A stretch of 7,666 nucleotides of DNA, from assembly GCA_904501815.1 (NCBI GenBank), contig CAJGCN010000064.1, forward strand, positions 1-7,666, given 5' to 3'. Positions 4,258 to 7,666 of the stretch are shown piece after piece. Both the position numbers and the translations under genes were made by a program. Origin of the DNA: an uncultured Clostridia bacterium (GTDB lineage Bacteria; Bacillota; Clostridia; Christensenellales; Borkfalkiaceae). The notes beneath the pieces were generated by a model. It saw nothing but the letters and a program-made list of their open reading frames with translations. It was not told where the DNA came from and searched no databases. Every line of letters begins with the position of its first letter. The first letter of the stretch is position 1.

Positions 4258-6660
4258 ATGAAAAACAAAAAAACGAAATTATTAACTCTTTCGCTCGCGT
4301 CTTTGCTTGGCGCGGCAACGCTCGTAGGCGGGGTATTCTCCGCCGGCTTTATTACGTCTGCGGACGATCCTGAAACGACGGTCAAATGCTCGGACGTGTT
4401 CGCAACGTCTTCGTCGGCTTCTTTGGACGATACGAAGGAATATTTGAGCGTATCCTTTCCCGAAACGGACAGTAGCGTAGAACTCAAAAAAGCGGATTTG
4501 GCTTTAAAGTGGTTTGAAGCGAACGCGGATAAAACGGGCGGGGAAGCGAAGTATTTTAACTTTACTTTTAAATTTGAAAACACCAACTTCAAAACGATGG
4601 AAGTAGTCGTGGAAACGGCTTCCGCTTGGGCGACGAAGGACGAAAAAACGACGAATAAGGTCGTATTCACGAATACGAGCGGTAAGATTACGGCGAAAGT
4701 CAACGACGGCGCAGAAAGCGCGGAGATTGATGCGACGAAAGCGCATACGCTTGCGCTCGGCGCGCATACGGACGGGGATTACGGCGCGTTTGACGTGAAG
4801 CTCGACGGAACGGTAATCGGGGCGTTTACGAACGTCGGCGCAAATTTTGCGGAAAACACTTCGGAAATTACGCCGTTTACCATTAAAACGACGAGGGACG
4901 AAGAAGCCGAAGGGGAAACGCCTGCGGCTGCCGTATTGCAAATTCACAACTTAAACGGACAAAGTTTTGCGCTTACTGAAAGCAAACTCAAAGATACTGC
5001 CGTTCCCGCGATTATCGTGAACGACGAAATTAACGGTTTTATGATCGGTACGCAGTATACCGTTTCTGCGGTGGCAGTAGACGTGTTGGATACGGACGTT
5101 TCGATTACGACGAACTATTATCAGTTCAATCCCAAAACTTACACCAAAGAAGACCGCTATAAGAAAATGTCGTCCAAGCCTTATCTCCCTACGATAAGCT
5201 ATACCAAAGACGCAACGAATAACTTTTTATATAAAGAAAACGGGGCGCAAACGAGCGTATATTCCGAATACAAAATGGAATATTTGTCCGTGAAATATAC
5301 GGCGAAAGACGATGCGCACGACAGCGTGCCCGAAGTGGAGCTCGTTTGGTATGCGGAGTCTAAAGCGGTGGTTAGCCCTAAGGATAAAGAAGCTTCCATT
5401 ACGGATACGACGAAGTATATTAAAATGGATCGCAACACGGCTTCTCCTGCGTATAGCTGTGTGGTAAACGACGGGACGGAAAGCAAGTTCCAAGAAAACA
5501 CCTATTACAAGGATTTCGTGACGGAGCTGAAAGAAGCGACGAAAGAATTGCAAATCGGTAGTAATACCTACGTATATTTGCCGACGATGAAAGGGTTGGT
5601 AGACGACGATAACGGGTATAAGAACTTGAAATTTACCGTTTCTTACAAAACGGAAGGGGCGACGAGTCCTACGACGGTTTCTATTTCAAGCGCGAGTGAC
5701 TTGAAGTTCTCGATTAGCAAGACGGGACTTTACGAGTTCAAGATTATCGCTTCCGACCAAGCGGACAACGCAATGCAGGCGTATTTGGACGGCAAGCTCG
5801 TGGACGTGACGACTTCTAACGTTTGGGATATCGACGCGATTCCTTCTTTTTCGTTCGAAGTGCAAAAGAGCGATAGAATCAGCGTAGAAGACGAAACGGC
5901 AAGCAATAGAAAAACGTCTAAGGTGTTGAATTCGACCTATTCGCTTTCGGGGATTGAAATTCTCGGCGTAGCGAGCGGGGAATACAATAAAGACTACGCG
6001 TTGTTTAAAATCAATACGGGCAATTATCAAGGCTTGGACGTAAGCGATTTGTCGGCAATCGGCTACGCGGAAATGCAAGACTTGGCAAAGGAAAAATTGT
6101 CGGCAATCGAAAAGCCTACCGCTTGGGTGAACGGAGAATATATCGAATTCTATAAAGCGGTATACGCCGAATTGCTCGCAAAGAAGATTGATTCGACGGC
6201 AAGCGGGGAAAAGCTTGCGCAAATGGTTTCTGATTTGACGAATAAGGAAACGGGCGTATTCCGTCAAATCGAAGAGTTTGATTCGAGAATTGACGAAAAA
6301 GAACACGCAAGCGAATGGAAGAAGAACAATAAGTTCAACTGGAACGCAACCGACGCTTCTTTTAAAACGGCGGAAGAAGGCACATATTTAATTCTCGGCG
6401 TATATAGCGATCAAAAGATTTCTGCGAATAAGACGGCTGCGTATAAGGTGATTACGTCGGCGGAAAAACAAGACGTCGTAGAAGGGGAAACGGAATGGTT
6501 AAAGAACAATCTCGTTTCGGTTATCCTTTTCGGGATTGCAGGCGTAATGTTGATTTTGATCATCATTCTTTTGTTCGTGAAGCCTTCCGACGAAACGCTT
6601 GAAGACGTTGACGTAAAAGCTTTGCAAAAGCAAACGAAAAAGAAAAAGTCAGACGAATAA
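4258..6660 (+). CDS. Secreted, C-terminally membrane-anchored protein of unknown function
   Basis: I do not recognise this 800-residue protein. Residues 1-35 form a signal peptide: basic K-N-K-K-T-K, a hydrophobic core, and probable cleavage after T-S-A. Residues 752-774 are one strongly hydrophobic helix, followed by a 26-residue tail, first acidic (S-D-E-T-L-E-D-V-D) then basic (K-K-K-K), expected in the cytoplasm. There is no LPXTG and no lipobox. The ectodomain is acidic and mostly beta-like. About 97-240 could be a sandwich, 250-370 and 435-505 resemble Ig-like modules (the latter ending I-I-A-S-D-Q-A-D-N-A), and about 598-690 looks helical. Only two cysteines exist, C44 and C401. No catalytic motif is visible, so a structural or binding role at the cell surface is inferred. 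ATG 4258 has GAGG (4245-4248) before it; the in-frame TTG 4213 would precede the signal peptide without benefit. It has its own promoter and terminator. Confidence 0.9.
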   Translation: MKNKKTKLLTLSLASLLGAATLVGGVFSAGFITSADDPETTVKCSDVFATSSSASLDDTKEYLSVSFPETDSSVELKKADLALKWFEANADKTGGEAKYFNFTFKFENTNFKTMEVVVETASAWATKDEKTTNKVVFTNTSGKITAKVNDGAESAEIDATKAHTLALGAHTDGDYGAFDVKLDGTVIGAFTNVGANFAENTSEITPFTIKTTRDEEAEGETPAAAVLQIHNLNGQSFALTESKLKDTAVPAIIVNDEINGFMIGTQYTVSAVAVDVLDTDVSITTNYYQFNPKTYTKEDRYKKMSSKPYLPTISYTKDATNNFLYKENGAQTSVYSEYKMEYLSVKYTAKDDAHDSVPEVELVWYAESKAVVSPKDKEASITDTTKYIKMDRNTASPAYSCVVNDGTESKFQENTYYKDFVTELKEATKELQIGSNTYVYLPTMKGLVDDDNGYKNLKFTVSYKTEGATSPTTVSISSASDLKFSISKTGLYEFKIIASDQADNAMQAYLDGKLVDVTTSNVWDIDAIPSFSFEVQKSDRISVEDETASNRKTSKVLNSTYSLSGIEILGVASGEYNKDYALFKINTGNYQGLDVSDLSAIGYAEMQDLAKEKLSAIEKPTAWVNGEYIEFYKAVYAELLAKKIDSTASGEKLAQMVSDLTNKETGVFRQIEEFDSRIDEKEHASEWKKNNKFNWNATDASFKTAEEGTYLILGVYSDQKISANKTAAYKVITSAEKQDVVEGETEWLKNNLVSVILFGIAGVMLILIIILLFVKPSDETLEDVDVKALQKQTKKKKSDE

Positions 6661-6678
6661 CACTTGACTAAGCAACTG

Positions 6679-6713
6679 AAAAACCGTCGTTTAGAGAACG
6701 GCGGTTTTTGTTT
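6679..6713 (+). terminator. Intrinsic terminator after the surface protein gene
   Basis: A 13-bp stem pairs 6679-6691 with 6697-6709 (AAAAACCGTCGTT / AACGGCGGTTTTT, one T-G pair) around a 5-base loop. The right arm ends in TTTTT, then G, then TTT. It stands 19 bases after the stop codon and only about 15 bases before the next start codon. Confidence 0.9.
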
Positions 6714-6728
6714 AAAAGGAGAAAGACG

Positions 6729-7550
6729 ATGCTCACGCTAACCGTAGAAGAAGAGCAATCTTTAAAACAATTTACCGATAATTCGTATGCGCAAGCTTCC
6801 TTTTTTTGGCAGTATCTTTTAAAAAACAAGGAAATTAAAGTCAACGGCAAAAAGGTCGGCGCGGACGTTGCGCTTAAAAAAGGGGATACGGTCAGTTATT
6901 TTTTAACGCCGAAACAGGAAGAAAAAAGGGCGTTTGCCGTTTTGTATGAAGACGAAAACGTGCTGGTGGCGGATAAAGAAAGCGGGGTAAATTCCGAAGC
7001 GGTGTACGCGGCGATTAAGCGGGAGAAAGAAATTTATTTTATTCACCGTTTGGATAGAAATACGCAAGGGCTGTTGATTTTTGCCAAAACTCCCGCTTGC
7101 GAACGGGCGTTGCTAAACGCTTTTAAAGAACGGAAAGTGGAAAAGGTTTATCACGCGCTTTGCACAGGAAAAATCAATCCGCCCCAAAAAACGCTTACGG
7201 CGTATTTGAAAAAAGACGAAAAAACGTCGACGGTGCAGGTGTTTGACGAACCGAAAGACGGTGCGGAAAAGATTATTACCGAGTATCGTACGCTGGATTG
7301 TAAAAAAGGAATATCAAAAATAGAAATTCGGTTACATACGGGAAAAACGCATCAAATTCGCGCGCATTTTGCTCATATCGGCAACCCCGTTTTAGGGGAT
7401 ATGAAATACGGCGATAAGCAAGTCAATCAACGGTTTAACCGTACCCGTCAATGCTTGGTGGCAAAGCGTTTAGCGCTGGCTTTGCCCGAAATGCCCGAAC
7501 TTGACGGCAAAAGCTTTCTTTCGGAGTTTGACGTGGATATAATAGAGTAA
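6729..7550 (+). CDS. RluA-family RNA pseudouridine synthase with S4-like N-terminus
   Basis: This 273-residue enzyme is predicted to make pseudouridine in structured RNA. Residues 1-62 resemble an S4 RNA-binding domain: S-F-F-W-Q-Y-L-L-K-N-K-E-I-K-V-N-G-K-K then G-D-T-V-S-Y-F. The catalytic core starts near 68, with H-R-L-D-R at 106-110 (Asp109 as nucleophile), R-L-H-T-G-K-T-H-Q-I-R at 201-211 and G-N-P-V-L-G-D-M-K-Y-G after it. This arrangement is that of RluC/RluD-type enzymes, but the target cannot be told. It is a paralogue of the synthase at 3388-4122, which lacks the S4 part. ATG 6729 has a perfect AAGGAG (6716-6721) 7 bases before it. The gene follows a strong terminator with no room for a promoter between, so its transcription needs readthrough or a promoter overlapping the hairpin region. 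It probably forms an operon with rdgB, 18 bases downstream. Confidence 0.93.
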   Translation: MLTLTVEEEQSLKQFTDNSYAQASFFWQYLLKNKEIKVNGKKVGADVALKKGDTVSYFLTPKQEEKRAFAVLYEDENVLVADKESGVNSEAVYAAIKREKEIYFIHRLDRNTQGLLIFAKTPACERALLNAFKERKVEKVYHALCTGKINPPQKTLTAYLKKDEKTSTVQVFDEPKDGAEKIITEYRTLDCKKGISKIEIRLHTGKTHQIRAHFAHIGNPVLGDMKYGDKQVNQRFNRTRQCLVAKRLALALPEMPELDGKSFLSEFDVDIIE

Positions 7551-7568
7551 AAAAAGGCGGATAAAAAG

Positions 7569-7666
7569 TTGGAAAAAATCAAATTAGTCGTGGCGACGGG
7601 GAATACGCATAAACTCAAAGAAATCGCGGAAATTTTTACGCAATTTGAAGTAATTTCGCAAAAACA
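7569..7666 (+). CDS. rdgB: XTP/dITP pyrophosphatase (RdgB/HAM1), 5' end
   Basis: Only the first 32 codons are in the window. The sequence reads V-V-A-T-G-N-T-H-K-L-K-E-I-A-E-I then F-E-V-I-S-Q-K, the characteristic N-terminus of the HAM1/RdgB family, where the T-G-N and K residues contact the nucleotide. Family members hydrolyse deaminated purine triphosphates (dITP, XTP) to monophosphates so they are not built into DNA or RNA. The frame is closed upstream by the preceding gene's TAA (7548-7550), and no ATG or GTG precedes the conserved motif. The start is therefore TTG 7569, with AAAGGCGG (7553-7560) as a ribosome site 8 bases before it. It is probably cotranscribed with the pseudouridine synthase. 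Confidence 0.9.
   Translation, partial: MEKIKLVVATGNTHKLKEIAEIFTQFEVISQK

Noticed and set aside
3957..4703. Long minus-strand open frame of 248 codons
   Set aside because: It spans the end of the pseudouridine synthase gene, the promoter and the signal-peptide region on the opposite strand. It has no coherent domain and is a shadow of the CG-ending codon bias.
5686..6306. Minus-strand open frame of 206 codons inside the surface protein gene
   Set aside because: Its arginine- and isoleucine-rich composition is a mirror of the sense strand codons, with no ribosome site and no recognisable motif.
7538..7543. TATAAT near the end of the second pseudouridine synthase gene as a promoter for rdgB
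   Set aside because: No -35 element at 16-18 bases upstream; the nearby TTGACG is too close.

Overview
This looks like ordinary chromosome from a Gram-positive, low-to-moderate G+C bacterium, most likely an uncultured Clostridia-type Bacillota (inference). The support is four TTGACA/TATAAT-type promoters with exact 17-bp spacers, GGAG/AAGGAG-type ribosome sites, tRNA genes with encoded CCA, U-tract hairpin terminators, and a secreted protein with a typical Gram-positive signal peptide and C-terminal membrane anchor. Codons ending in CG (GCG, ACG, TCG) are common in most genes, but the chromate-transporter pair is visibly more AT-rich.

Layout. Bases 1-543 hold the 3' end of a surface protein with an InlB/Listeria-Bacteroides-type repeat, followed by a short reading frame that lacks a usable start codon and is probably a gene remnant. 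A bidirectional terminator (about 591-627) separates these from a convergent minus-strand operon (1800 to 644) encoding two half-size ChrA-family transporters that overlap by 4 bases, driven by a near-consensus promoter at 1822-1850. Next is a minus-strand tRNA operon fMet-Met-Glu (2283 to 2008) with its own promoter (2340-2368). It ends in a hairpin that is part of a larger inverted repeat reaching into the tRNA-Glu acceptor stem. The 2369-2447 gap between the tRNA promoter and a divergent plus-strand promoter is made of helically phased A-tracts.

On the plus strand, a COG1092-type (RlmI-like) SAM methyltransferase overlaps by 14 bases an S4-less RluA-family pseudouridine synthase. A strong promoter (4170-4198) then drives an 800-residue secreted, single-pass membrane protein that I cannot assign to a family, closed by a strong terminator (6679-6713). 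Immediately after that terminator come a second RluA-family synthase, with an S4-like N-terminus, and the start of rdgB (XTP/dITP pyrophosphatase, TTG start), which continues beyond the window.

The functional theme is translation and RNA maintenance (initiator and elongator tRNAs, one RNA methyltransferase, two pseudouridine synthases, nucleotide-pool cleaning), interrupted by one orphan surface protein and a possibly acquired transporter pair. I see no phage, CRISPR, transposon or defence system. The best candidates for something undescribed are the 800-residue surface protein and, on a smaller scale, the inverted repeat embracing the tRNA-Glu 3' end.
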